Position numbers and translations under genes: made by a program. Below are positions 37,231 through 51,323 of a DNA stretch of 64,000 bases, in pieces. The DNA is from Nemertoderma westbladi (Eukaryota; Xenacoelomorpha; Nemertodermatida; Nemertodermatidae), in NCBI GenBank assembly GCA_032718475.1, contig JAUCBJ010000505.1, positions 62,001 to 126,000 of the forward strand. The letters are read 5' to 3'. Below the pieces are notes generated by a model. It did no database searches. It saw only the letters and a list, made by a program, of their open reading frames with translations, and was not told the origin of the DNA. How positions within the stretch are numbered: position 1 is the first letter of the stretch; each line of letters starts with the position of its first letter.

Positions 37231-40200
37231 GCTACAATAGATAGAGTGCTCCAATAGATAGAGTGCTCCAATGGATAGAGTGCTCCAATAGATAGAGTGC
37301 TCCAATGGATAGAGTGATCCAATGGATAGAGTGCTCCAATAGATAGAGTGCTCCAATGGATAGAGTGATCCAATGGATAGAGTGCTCCAATAGATAGAGT
37401 GCTCCAATGGATAGAGTGATCCAATAGATAGAGTGCTCCAATGGATAAAGTGCTCCAATAGATAGAGTGCTCCAATAGATAGAGTGCTCCAATAGATATA
37501 GTGCTCCAATATATAGAGTGCTCCAATGGATAGAGTGCTCCAATAGATAGTGATCCAATGGATAGAGTGCTCCAATGGATAGAGTGCTCCAATAGATAGA
37601 GTGCTCCAATAGATAGAGTGCTCCAATGGATAGAGTGCTCCAATAGATAGAGTGCTCCAATGGATAGAGTGCTCCAATAGATAGAGTGTTCCATGGATAG
37701 AGTGATCCAATGGATAGAGTGCTCCAATAGATATAGTGCTCCAATGGATAGAGTGCTCCAATAGATAGAGTGCTCCAATGGATAGAGAGCTCCAATGGAT
37801 AGTGCTCCAATGGATAGAGTGCTCCAATAGATAGAGTGCTCCAATGGATAGAGAGCTCCAATGGATAGTGCTCCAATGGATAGAGTGCTCCAATAGGTAG
37901 AGTGCTCCAATAGATAGAGTGCTCCAATAGATAGAGTGCTCCAATAGATATAGTGCTCCAATGGATAGAGTGCTCCAATAGATAGAGTGCTCCAATGGAT
38001 AGAGAGCTCCAATGGATAGTGCTCCAATGGATAGAGTGCTCCAATAGGTAGAGTGCTCCAATAGATAGAGTGCTCCAATAGATAGAGTGCTCCAATAGAT
38101 AGAGTGCTCCAATGGATAGAGTGCTCCAATGGATAGAGTGCTCCAATGGATAGAGTGCTCCAATATATAGAGTGATCCAATGGATAGAGTGCTCCAATAG
38201 ATAGAGTGCTCCAATGGATAGAGAGCTCCAATGGATAGTGCTCCAATGGATAGAGTGCTCCAATAGGTAGAGTGCTCCAATAGATAGAGTGCTCCAATAG
38301 ATAGAGTGCTCCAATAGATATAGTGCTCCAATGGATAGAGTGCTCCAATAGATAAAGTGCTCCAATGGATAGAGAGCTCCAATGGATAGTGCTCCAATGG
38401 ATAGAGTGCTCCAATAGGTAGAGTGCTCCAATAGATAGAGTGCTCCAATAGATAGAGTGCTCCAATAGATAGAGTGCTCCAATGGATAGAGTGCTCCAAT
38501 GGATAGAGTGCTCCAATGGATAGAGTGCTCCAATATATAGAGTGATCCAATGGATAGAGTGCTCCAATGGATAGAGTGCTCCAATAGATAGAGTGCTCCA
38601 ATAGATATAGTGCTCCAATAGATAGAGTGCTCCAATGGATAGAGTGCTCCAATAGATAGAGTGATCCAATGGATAGAGTGCTCCAATAGGTAGAGTGATC
38701 CAATGGATGGAGTGCTCCAACGAATAGAGTGCTCCAATGGATAGAGTGCTCCAATGGATAGAGTGCTCCAATAGATAGAGTGCTCCAATAGATAGAGTGC
38801 TCCAATAGATAGAGTGCTCCAATAGATAGAGTGCTCCAATAGATAGAGTGATCCAATGGATAGAGTGCTCCAATGGATAGAGTGCTCCAATAGATAGAAT
38901 GATCCAATGGATAGAGTGCTCCAATAGATAGAGTGCTCCAATAGATAGAATGATCCAATGGATAGAGTGCTCCAATAGATAGAGTGCTCTAATGGATAGA
39001 GTGCTCCAATGGATAGAGTGCTCCAATAGATAGAGTGCTCCAATATATAGAGTGCTCCAATGGATAGAGTGCTCCAATAGATAGAGTGCTCCAATAGATA
39101 GAGTGATCCAATGGATAGAGTGCTCCAATGGATAGAGTGCTCCAATAGATAGAATGATCCAATGGATAGAGTGCTCCAATAGATAGAGTGCTCCAATAGA
39201 TAGAGTGCTCCAATGGATAGAGTGCTCCAATGGATAGAGTGCTCCAATAGATATAATGATCCAATGGATAGAGTGCTCCAATAGATAGAGTGCTCTAATG
39301 GATAGAGTGCTCCAATGGATAGAGTGCTCCAATAGATAGAGTGCTCCAATAGATAGAGTGCTCCAATGGATAGAGTGCTCCAATAGATAGAGTGCTCCAA
39401 TGGATAGAGTGCTCCAATAGATAGAGTGCTCCAATGGATAGAGTGCTCCAATGGATAGAGTGCTCCAATAGATAGAGTGCTCCAATAGATAGAGTGCTCC
39501 AATGGATAGAGTTCTCCAATAGATAGAGTGCTCCAATAGATAGAGTGCTCCAATAAATAGAGTGCTCCAATAGATAGAGTGCTCCAATAGATAGAGTGAT
39601 CCAATGGATAGAGTGCTCCAATGGATAGAGTGCTCCAATAGATAGAATGATCCAATGGATAGAGTGCTCCAATAGATAGAGTGCTCCAATAGATAGAGTG
39701 CTCCAATGGATAGAGTGCTCCAATAGATAGAGTGCTCCAATAGATAGAGTGCTCCAATAGACAAGAGTGATCCAATAGATAGCGTGCTCCAATGGATAGA
39801 GTGCTCCAATAGATAGAGTGCTCCAATGGATAGAGTGCTCCAATAGATAGAGTGCTCCAATATATAGAGTGCTCCAATGGATAGTGTGCTCCAATAGGTA
39901 GAATGATCCAATGGATAGATTGCTCCAATGGATAGAGTGCTCCAATGGATAGAGTGCTCCAATAGATAGAGTGCTCCAATGGATAGAGTGATCCAATGGA
40001 TAGAGTGCTCCAATAGATAGAGTGCTCCAATGGATAGAGTGCTCCAATAGATAGAGTGCTCCAATGGATAGAGTGCTCCAATAGGTAGAGTGATCCAATG
40101 GATAGAGTGCTCCAATGGATAGAGTGCTCCAATAGATAGAGTGATCCAATGGATAGAGTGATCCAATAAATAGAGTGCTCCAATAGATAGAGTGCTCCAA

Positions 40201-41357
40201 TAGATAGAGTGCTCCAATGTATAGAGTGCTCCAATAGATAGAGTGCTCCAATGGATAGAGTGCTCCAATAGATAGAGTGCTCCAATATATAGAGTGCTCC
40301 AATGGATAGTGTGCTCCAATAGGTGGAATGATCCAATGGATAGATTGCTACAATGGATAGAGTGCTCCAATGGATAGAGTGCTCCAATAGATAGAGTGCT
40401 CCAATGGATAGAGAGCTCCAATGGATAGAGTACTCCAATGGATAGAGTGCTCCAATAGATAGAGTGCTCCAATAGATAGAGTGCTCCAATGGATAGAGTG
40501 CTCCAATGGATAGAGTGCTCGAATGGATAGAGTGATCCAATAGATAGAGTGCTCCAATGGATAGAGTGCTCCAATGGATAGAGTGCTCCAATAGATAGAG
40601 TGCTCCAATGGATAGAGTGCTCCAATAGATAGAGTGCTCCAATGGATAGAGAGCTCCAATGGATAGAGTGCTCCAATGGATAGAGTGCTCCAATAGATAG
40701 AGTGCTCCAATAGATAGAGTGCTCCAATGGATAGAGTGCTCCAATGGATAGAGTGCTCCAATGGATAGAGTGCTCCAATAGATAGAGTGATCCAATGGAT
40801 AGAGTGCTCCAATGGATAGAGTGCTCCAATAGATAGAGTGATCCAATGGATAGAGTGATCCAATAGATAGAGTGCTCCAATGGATAGAGTGCTCCAATGG
40901 ATAGAGTGCTCCAATAGATAGAGTGCTCCAATGGATAGAGTGATCCAATGGATAGAGTGCTCCAATAGATAGCGAGCTCTAATAGATAGAGTGCTCCAAT
41001 AGATAGAGTGCTCCAATAGATAGAGTGCTCCAATGGATAGAGTGATCCAATAGATAGAGTGCTCCAATAGATAGAGTGATCCAATGGATAGAGTGCTCCA
41101 ATAGATAGAGTGCTCCAATGGATAGAGTGCTCCAACAGATAGAGTGCTCCAATGGATAGAGTGCTCCAATAGGTAGAGTGATCCAATGGATAGAGTGCTC
41201 CAATGGATAGAGTGCTCCAATAGATAGAGTGATCCAATGGATAGAGTGATCCAATAAATAGAGTGCTCCAATAGATAGAGTGCTCCAATAGATAGAGTGC
41301 TCCAATAGATAGAGTGCTCCAATAGATAGAGTGCTCCAATAGATAGAGTGCTCCAAT
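37231..41357. repeat. 17-bp satellite array (satellite D), right block
   Basis: About 243 further copies of the 17-bp monomer. Shortened junctions GAGAGCTCCAATGGATAGTG recur at about 37790, 37850, 38000, 38220 and 38370. The AGACAAGAG and AGTGTGCTCC markers lie exactly 3562 bp from their partners in the left block. AGTGTGCTCC occurs a third time 435 bp further on. The array ends at CTCCAATATTATTTAG. Confidence 0.97.
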
Positions 41358-41450
41358 ATTATTTAGTGATGTGAGAAAACTTTACACATTTTAGCTTATG
41401 ACACATTTCCAAATTCCCACTTTTTTCTGATTTGATTTTCACTTGCACCG

Positions 41451-42502
41451 TTATGGGGCGTCCTCCAGGGAGACACACTTGCACCGTTCTTGTTCATAAT
41501 TGTTGTTGACTATGTTCTACGCATGTCCTTAGATCATCATAATGATGATGGGGTGATGATAACTCCACCTACTGGCTCCAGAAGTCGAAGAAATCCTGTA
41601 CCTAACTGATCTAGACTTTGCTGATGACTTAGGAGTACTCTCAGAATCACTAGAGAGAGCCCAACGGCTCCTCAGCTCATTAGATCATGCTACTTCTAGT
41701 GTTTGACTTTTTGTTAACTCCAAAATTTTGACAGTTAACTTTGAAAGTCCTCAGGAAGTCTCTGATCGGATGAGCATAAGCTCAAAAGATGGTATGCTTG
41801 AGCATGTGGACGACTTCTGTTACCTGGTATCATGGATCCGGAAGTCAGGTGAGGACCTTCGAATACGTAAGGAAGGCATGGGCAGCCTTGAATAGGCTTT
41901 CCAGGATTTGGAAGTCACCGAGAATTAATCGGAAACTTAAGGTCCGATTATTTAGAGCAGCAGTAGTTCCAGTACTCCTCTACGGGAGTCCATGCTGGGC
42001 TCTAACTGCTGAGGACACCAAATCTCTGGATGGCACATTCACAAGAATGCTACGCCGGGTTCATTGTGTCAAGTACAATGCACACATCTCCAACCAGACA
42101 CTATATAACATTGGAGGTGTCTCATTGGTTCCCCCAAGCTTGACACTAGAACAATATCGCCTCCGCTTTGCAGGACATTGCTTTCGCCGTGAGGACCAGC
42201 CAGTGCATAATCTTGTACTTTGGCAGCGTCATGGAGTGAATAAGCATGGTGGACAGCCCATGACTTTCGTGAGACGCCTCCTAAAGGACACTGGCATTGA
42301 AGATGCGGATGATCTAGCAAATGTCATGGGTGATAGGGAGTTGTAGCGGCGCAACTCATTAATAAGCCGGCATAGCATTCTTAATGCACGCTGCGTTGGG
42401 CTTGGCAATTGCGGATTGCATGGTGGTGACAAAATGTTTTTGTTAAGTTGGCATCTCAATGTGCAGTTTCAATGCAGCAGGCCGATTATAGTAGTAGTAT
42501 AA
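41451..42502 (+). mobile_element. LINE 3' region (family N), copy 3, degraded
   Basis: This copy is 5'-truncated but longer than copies 1 and 2. It begins in the RT domain at GGCGTCCTCCAGGGAGACAC (VLQGDT) and passes the FADD block (GCTGATGAC at ~41620) to the C-terminus. Small deletions shift the frame, and the conserved tryptophan codon near the end has become TAG (about 42344). A 13-bp direct repeat CACTTGCACCGTT flanks the first 25 bp. The tail is longer than in the other copies and ends in TAGTAGTAGTATAAAT plus an A-rich run. Confidence 0.9.
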
Positions 42503-42690
42503 ATAAAAAAAACCCGGATCATCAATATATATAAAGATACACTTTTTGGGTGAAAGTATGTGAGTAAAAAGTTTCTGTTTATAAACTGAAATGGAGATGA
42601 TAACAAACAATTGTTTTTAATGTTCTGACAAATTTTTACATAACATAGCTATAGCTAGAGTTTGTGCTATTTATCAATAGCTTTAAGATA

Positions 42691-42698
42691 ATCATATT
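42691..42698. repeat. Left 8-bp target-site duplication (ATCATATT)
   Basis: ATCATATT immediately precedes the left terminus of the 6-kb element and is repeated exactly at 48762-48769 just after the right terminus. Eight bp is the duplication length of hAT superfamily transposases. Confidence 0.75.
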
Positions 42699-43058
42699 TA
42701 CGGATGTCCCGGAATCGATATTTTGATTCCTGCCGGAACCGGAACAGAATTCAACATACCGGAATATTCCGGCCGGAACCGGAATTTTGTATAATTAGTG
42801 AAATGCACTAAATGACCCATGAAACTTAAATAATTGTTTGTGAATTTTTTACATTGATGGGCGTCGTAGTGGAGAGTGCTGTGGTCTGGAAGCAGGAGCA
42901 AGTGATTATGGGGCTGTGGAGGGGGGGGGGGGGGGGGGGGGGGGTTATTTCGCCCTATCTGGCCAGGTCTATTTTTACTACGAATTGGCCAAAAGAGGTT
43001 GTTGTCATTTTGGAAATTTTCTTAGATACTAGAAAGGCATTTCCTAAAGGAAATGCAA

Positions 43059-44294
43059 CCACGAAGCTAAGGAAAATTAAACAAACGGCCACAATTTGGT
43101 TCGTTGCTTAGCCTAGTTTAGTAGCATTTGCCAATAAATAACTTCTATTCCCATGGAAACTAGAGTTCTCTGGAACTGTTGGTTTTACCTTTGAAAAAAG
43201 ATTCAGTCCAGATTGTTTTTCAGATAACACATCAAGTTTCAGAAAATATTGTAGTTTATGTCCAAATTACAGATTTTCTATCAAAATGCATCTGTTTGCA
43301 GTGGTTGTCATGGAAACTGAAAAATAGAACAATGTAATTCGGATGCAGAATAAGTCATATAGTGGGGGTAGGTGTTGGTCCCAAGTCATAATACTGTTAA
43401 ATTGTGCTTCAAATTATCATTTTATTAATTTTAACATCTGTTTACTCTTGTTGCTATGGTAAATAGATTTTCTAATTAACTTCGAACGGCTTGTATATGG
43501 ACCTTATAGATGAGTTGCAAAACCCCAAGTTTATATATATTACAGTTTTTCTCCAAATAGAGTTATGATTATAGACTTGAATGATATATAACTTTAAAAA
43601 AACTACAGTTACCATGGTAACTAGATATTTCTGGAATGTTTTGAGTTTCACTAAAAGTTCCAACTAGTGGTCCAGATAACACATACCTAGTTTCGTAAAA
43701 TTTTATCGTGAAGTCTATGTACAAATGAATAATTTTCGTATAAAAACATCTGTTTTCAGCGGTTGTCAAGGTAACTGCAAAATAGAACAATCAAATTCGG
43801 ACGCAGAATAAGTTATATAGTGGGGGTAGGGGTTGGTCCCAAGTCATCACACCTTAACCTTAGGCTTCAAATTAACATTTTAAAAATTTTAACATCTGTT
43901 TAGCCCGGTTGCCAAGGTAACTGGATTTTCTATTGAACCTCAGTCGGCTCTGCTATGGACCTTATAGTTGAGTTGAGAAACCCCAAGTTTATATGTATTA
44001 TAGTTTTCCTACAAATAGAGTTACAAATATTGACTTGAAATACATAGACTTTTTTCTAAGTCCGTTGCCATGGAAACCAGATTTTTCCTGAATATGAGAC
44101 CCATCCCACACGACGCGCCTTGATGAGTTGTATATACATGCAAAATTTCAGGGTACTTTTAAAGGCTAGTTTTTTCCCCGACCAAAAAACACTAAATCTG
44201 CCTCACACAAGTAAAATAGCCCACTATGAATAGACCATCTCAGCTAAGGAAAATCTTTCTTAGCGAAAGTAGTTGATTTTCCTTAGCTTCGTGG
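43059..44294. mobile_element. TIR-bounded unit 1 within the hAT-like element
   Basis: The unit is bounded by CCACGAAGCTAAGGAAAAT (43059) and its inverse ATTTTCCTTAGCTTCGTGG (ending 44294). Just inside the right end is a perfect hairpin, AGCTAAGGAAAATC (44242-44255) against GATTTTCCTTAGCT (44275-44288), with a 19-nt loop. Outside the left end is GCATTTCCTAAAGGAAATGC (43037-43056), itself a hairpin. It carries seven X-box modules. Confidence 0.7.
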
Positions 44295-47149
44295 ATTGTC
44301 TAATAATTTAGAATTTCGAAGGTATAATGGTTTTCGAGGTCGCTCATCTAAATCGCTAAAACTTGTTACAAATATTTGTTGCTACTCTGCTTCTGCTCCC
44401 CCAGAATGTTGTGTTTCGATGGATAATTCTGAAGCTATTGGGTCGAGGTCGCTGATCGCGATATATTTTATGGAAGTGTAAACATCTAATCTTTACTAGA
44501 AAGGCATTTCCTAAAGGAAATGCGACCACGAAGCTAAGGAAAATTAAACACACTTTGACTCATCAGTTCCTTGGTTCTAGTTAAAAGTCATATGTCTTAA
44601 TTCAACTCCCATCACCATGGCAACTGGAGTTTTCTAGAACTGCTCGGTTTTACACAGGAAGTTTCATTGAGTAGTTGATGTCCAAAATTAAAGATGTATT
44701 TTTGTTAAAACATCAGTTTGCAGTGGTTGTCTTGGAAACTGATAAATATAACAACGTTAATTGGATGCAGAATAAGTGATATAGTGGGGGTAGGGGTTGG
44801 TCCCAAGTCGTAATATCTTAATGTTATGGTTTAAATAACCATTTTATAAATTTGAACATCTGTTTAGCCTGGTTGCCCTGGTAACTAAATTTTCTAATTG
44901 ACCTCAATAAGCGCAACTATTGTCCTTATCATCGAGTTGAAAAACTTCAAGTTTCGATCTATTATGGTTTTTGTACAAATAGAGTTAATAGTATAGACTT
45001 TCATGTAATAGATTTTAATAAACTCCAGTTACCATGGTAACTAGATATTTCTAGAAATTTTGAGTTTTTCAAAAACTTCCAAATAGTAGTCCAGATAACA
45101 CATACCCAGTTTCAGAGAATGTTATCGTTTAGTCTATGTACAAAATGAACAATTTTTGTGTCAAAACATCTGTTTTCAGCCATTGCCATGGAAACTGAAA
45201 AATAGAACAACGTAATTCGTATACAGAATAAGTCATGTGGTGGGGGTAGGTGTTGGTCCCAAGTCATAATACTATTAACTTGTGCTTCAAATTCATTTTA
45301 TAAATTTTTACATCTGTTTAGCCTGGTTGCCATGGTATCAGGATTTTTTAATTTACCTCAATCTGCTCGGTTATGGCCCTTATAGTTGAGTTGAGAAACT
45401 CCAAGTTTATATATATTGCGGTTTTTCTACAAATAGAGTTATGAATATAGACTGGAATGATATAGTCTTTATTAATATACAGTTACCAAGGTAACTATAT
45501 ATTTCTGGAATGATTTGAGTTTCACTAAAAGTTCCAACTAGTGGTCCAGATAACACATTCCCAGTTTCGTAAAGTTTTATCGCGAAGTCTATATCCAAAT
45601 GAGTAATTTTTGGATAAAAACATCTGTTTTCATCGGTTGTCATGGTAACTGCAAAATAAAACAATGAAATTCGGACGCAGAATAAATTATATAGTGGGGG
45701 TAGGGGTTGGTCCCAAGTCATAACACCTTGTTCTTAGGCTTCAAATTATCATTTTATAAATTTTAACATCTGTTTAGCCTGGTTGCAAAGGTAACTGGAT
45801 TTTCTATTTAACCTCAATCGGCTCTGCTATGGACCTTATAGTTGAGTTGAGAAACCCCAAGTTTATATCTATTATAGTTTCCCTACAAATAGAGTTTTAA
45901 ATATTGACTTGAAATACAGAGACTTTTTTATAAGTCCGTTTCCATGGAAACCAGATTTTTCCTGGATATGAGACCCGGTCCAAAAGATGCGCCTCGACGA
46001 GTAGTATATACATGCAAAATTTCAGGGTACTTTTAAAGGCTAGTTTTTTCACCGGTCAAAAAAAACCAAATCTGCTCCATACAAGTAAAATAGCCCACTA
46101 TGAATACACCATCTCAGCTAAGGAAAATCTTTCTTAGCGAAAGTAGTTGATTTTCCTTAGCTTCGTGGACTCATCACTTCATTGCTTTACAGAGTTAAGA
46201 GGCATATGCCTTTAAAACTCATATTACCATGGCAACCGGAGTTTTCTAGAACTGCTGAGGTTTATATTAAGCTCCGGTTTGTGGTTCCAGGTGACACATA
46301 CTTCAATTCAGTTTCATTGAGTAGTTAATGTGTAAAACAAAGGATTTAATTGTTAAAACGTCTGTTTGTAGTGGTTGTCATGGAAACTGAAAAATGCGAC
46401 AATTTAAATTGGATGCGGAATTAGTGATATAGTGGGGGTAGGGATTGGTCCCAAGTCGTAATACCTTAAATTTATGCTTCAAATAACAATTTTATAAATT
46501 TGAACATCTTTTTAGCATGGTAGCCGAGCCCTGGTAACTGGATTTTCTAATTAAACCTCAATCAGCTCGACTATTGTTCTTATCATTGAGATGAGAAACC
46601 CCAAGTTTATATCTATTGCGGTTATTCTATAAATAGAGTTATGAATATAAACTTGAATGATATAATCTGTAATAAACTCCAGTTACCATGGTAACTAAAT
46701 TTCTGGAATGTTTTGAGTTTCACTAAAAGTTCCAACTAGTGGTCCAGATAACACATAACCAGTTTCGTAAAATTTTATCGCGAAGTCTACGTCCAAATGA
46801 GTAATTTTTGAATTAAAACATCTGTTTTCAGCGGTTGTCATGGAAACTACAAAATAGAACAATGAAATTTGGACGCAGAATAAGTTATATAGTGGGGGTA
46901 GGGGTTGGTCCCAAGTCATAACATCTTAACCTTAAGCTTCAAATTAACATTTTATAAATTTTAACATCTGTTTAGCCCGGTTGCCAAGGTAACTGGATTT
47001 TCTATTTAACCTCAATTGGCTCTGCTATGGAACTTATAGTTGAGTTGAGAAACCCCAAGTTTATATCTATTATAGTTTTCCTACAAATAGAGTTATAAAT
47101 ATTGACTTGAAATACATAGACTTTTTTCTAAGTCCGTTGCCATGGAAAC
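43147..47149. repeat. Array of ~150-bp modules each headed by an RFX X-box-like palindrome
   Basis: Twenty-four X-box-like 14-mers begin at 43147, 43314, 43450, 43608, 43762, 43908 and 44064; 44611, 44726, 44872, 45028, 45182, 45326, 45482, 45636, 45782 and 45938; 46223, 46374, 46520, 46682, 46834, 46980 and 47136. Three are the perfect palindrome GTTACCATGGTAAC (43608, 45028, 46682); others read GTTGCCATGGAAAC or GTTGTCATGGAAAC. Spacing mostly cycles 154/146/156 bp. The text after each motif is related (CTAGATATTTC, CTGAAAAATAG, CTGGATTTTC, CCAGATTTTTC), implying an ancestral ~150-bp unit and a 456-bp higher-order repeat. The RFX consensus (GTNRCC, spacer, RGYAAC) is established; binding here is inference. 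Confidence 0.85.
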
Positions 47150-47366
47150 CAGATTTTTCCTGGATATGAGACCCGGCCTAAAAGATGCGTCTCGCCGAGT
47201 AGTATATACATGCAAAATTTCAGGGTACTTTTAAAGGCTAGTTTTTTCCGGAATCAAAAAAAACCAAATCTGCCTCACACAAGTAAAATAGCCCACTATG
47301 AATAGACCATCTCAGCTAAGGAAAATCTTTCTTAGCGAAAGTAGTTGATTTTCCTTAGCTTCGTGG
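44526..47366. mobile_element. TIR-bounded units 2 and 3 in tandem
   Basis: A second CCACGAAGCTAAGG end lies at 44526, preceded again by the GCATTTCC/GGAAATGC hairpin (44503-44522). Right ends with the same terminal hairpin occur at 46168 and 47366. Unit 2 (44526-46168) holds ten X-box modules and unit 3 (to 47366) seven, so unit 2 has exactly one extra three-module block. Unit 3 lacks its own left terminal repeat and starts with text homologous to the beginning of unit 2. Confidence 0.65.
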
Positions 47367-48761
47367 ATCAATTTGCACTACTTGTATTTTTCGTACAAAT
47401 TTGGCACATATTAAAAAGTACCACAATCAATCGGGAAATAAATTGTTTAGTGTCATATACGAATTCAGCTAAGCAGAAACCCAATAATGCCATCAAATCA
47501 GGTTCATTTGTTATTGATTTATAATCATCAAAATATCGTGACCATAGAGCCAAAACAACACCAACCACACTTTGCTCTATCATACTTTGCCAGGAAAAAC
47601 ACCATTCAATAGTCGAGGAATGACGTGAGTTCTTATGTTTCTGTGATAAAATCCTAGAGGTAAAACAACTCACACAGACTAGAGTTAATGTTAATGTTAA
47701 TTTTCAGTATGTGTTGTTTTGTCTCTTTGGAAAATAACGAAAAAAACAGTTTCTTTCATTAACAAAATTTATTTTGAATGCTAGCCACTATTATAAAATG
47801 TATCATTGTATCTTCCCAGACCTCTGTCGAAAAAATTAGGAGACGGGATCCATAGAGGGAAGTGAGTAGGTTTTTTGCATTTTTATAGAAACCACATTTT
47901 TTAGTGAGTGTTGTTCTGGCTCTTTGGTTACGATATGCTAATTGTATTTTTCGTGCCACTTCACTTTGGCACATGTCCAAAAATGCCCCAATGTATCGGA
48001 TATGATATGATATGAGTGTCCCATTCATGATCAGCATCCCGGAAAACCCCTAATGGCATCAAATCTATTTGATTTGGTGGTGATTTCCATTATCATATTT
48101 GGACTACTTGTTTTTTTCGTGCCCTAAGAGGCACATTCAAAATTACCAAACATTTTCTCGAATGTTATATTTGAGTTCAATAATCGTGATCAGCATCTAA
48201 AAAACCGCTGTGCACCACAAATAAAATAATTTAGGCGAGCCATTAAAACGTTTGAAAATTTTAGCTCAAAATACTGGAGATGGGTGCCCGAAAGGGACCA
48301 CAGCACGAAAATAAACATAGCTATGTTAATTTAAAGTTTAGGAAAAGTCACGAAATCTTGGTTTTTCCCACCAAATGAATTACAAAAAATATTCTCTAAT
48401 GACCCCCCCCCCCCCCCCACCCCCCCCACCCCCGAGCCAAATAGGGTTAAAGGTTTCAAAAACCTATAAACCAAAAGTTTCGTTTTTAGACTCAAACCTA
48501 AAAACCTTCGTTTGCAGACAACCTAAGGATTCCGTTACCGAATCCGATACCCTAGTGCCGTTAATGGAAAGGATCAGTTTACAGTAACATGTTATTCCAA
48601 CCAAAACAATAAATGAGAGTCAATATTACATGTTACTGTTTAATTTTTGTGATAATGTAAATGTATATATCCATAATGTGATTAATGTGTGATCGGCCGG
48701 AACCGGAATCAGGCAAAAACCACCGGAATTCCGGTCGGAACGGAATTCCGGGACATCCCCA

Positions 48762-49088
48762 ATCATATTGAAATAACAGACAAAAGTAAATGTATCAGTT
48801 TCCAGTGAGTTTTAGTTATCTTTAGCTACATTTATAACATTATTTACAAAATTGTCGCCATCAAAATATAACATTGAAACTCGCGAGTCGCGACGCAGCA
48901 AATTATTCGATTATGATAATAATTAGGGTAATTAGATAGAGCTACTGCTAGGGGACTGATGCGGGTACTAGAATGGAGGACAACGCTGGACTGGAGTCGC
49001 CAATTAAATTTATATAATTAGACTTGGTCTACAAACGATTCACAAAGACCAATAGGGAAGGTTAAATATTTAATGGCAATGTATAGTG
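48762..49088. other. Right target-site duplication and 3' flank of PKN
   Basis: The first 8 bp (48762-48769, ATCATATT) are the right target-site duplication of the 6-kb element. The rest is AT-rich DNA downstream of the minus-strand PKN stop codon. ATTAAA, a variant polyadenylation signal, occurs on the minus strand at 49069-49074, too close to the stop to be certain. Confidence 0.5.

Positions 49089-51323
<2,235 letters not shown>

Larger units (their letters stand above)
42699..48761. mobile_element. 6.06-kb hAT-like non-autonomous element
   Basis: The ends are inverted: left TACGGATGTCCCGGAAT and right, read inward on the other strand, TGGGGATGTCCCGGAAT. Both are followed by a CCGGAA/TTCCGG-rich subterminal zone. 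Exact 8-bp duplications ATCATATT flank it. The TIR resembles the CAGGG-type ends of hAT transposons. No transposase frame is present; the interior is the X-box module array plus ~200-bp imperfect repeats at 47370-48200, where 'tttttcgt' and 'ggcacat' recur. A 24-G run (42921-42944) and a C-rich run (48403-48433) lie near the two ends. The two inner TIR-bounded units may be separate insertions. The hAT assignment is inferred from ends and duplication length only. Confidence 0.65.

Noticed and set aside
37119-41339. A 1406-codon open frame and several 300-1200-codon frames in the 17-bp satellite
   Set aside because: They exist because the monomer has no minus-strand stop and read the same 17-residue cycle in all frames. 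No start context, domain or flanking gene structure supports a gene.
42921-42944. 24-G run as a functional element
   Set aside because: Runs of this kind are prone to sequencing error and slippage. Its rough symmetry with the C-rich run at 48403 is noted, but flanking text does not match convincingly.
43569-46919. Short minus-strand frames such as the repeated MTWDQPLPPLYN-type peptide
   Set aside because: They recur only because the ~456-bp repeat recurs. They are short and carry no known domain.
48375-48587. Small proline-rich frame
   Set aside because: It is produced by a homopolymer C run near the end of the hAT-like element.
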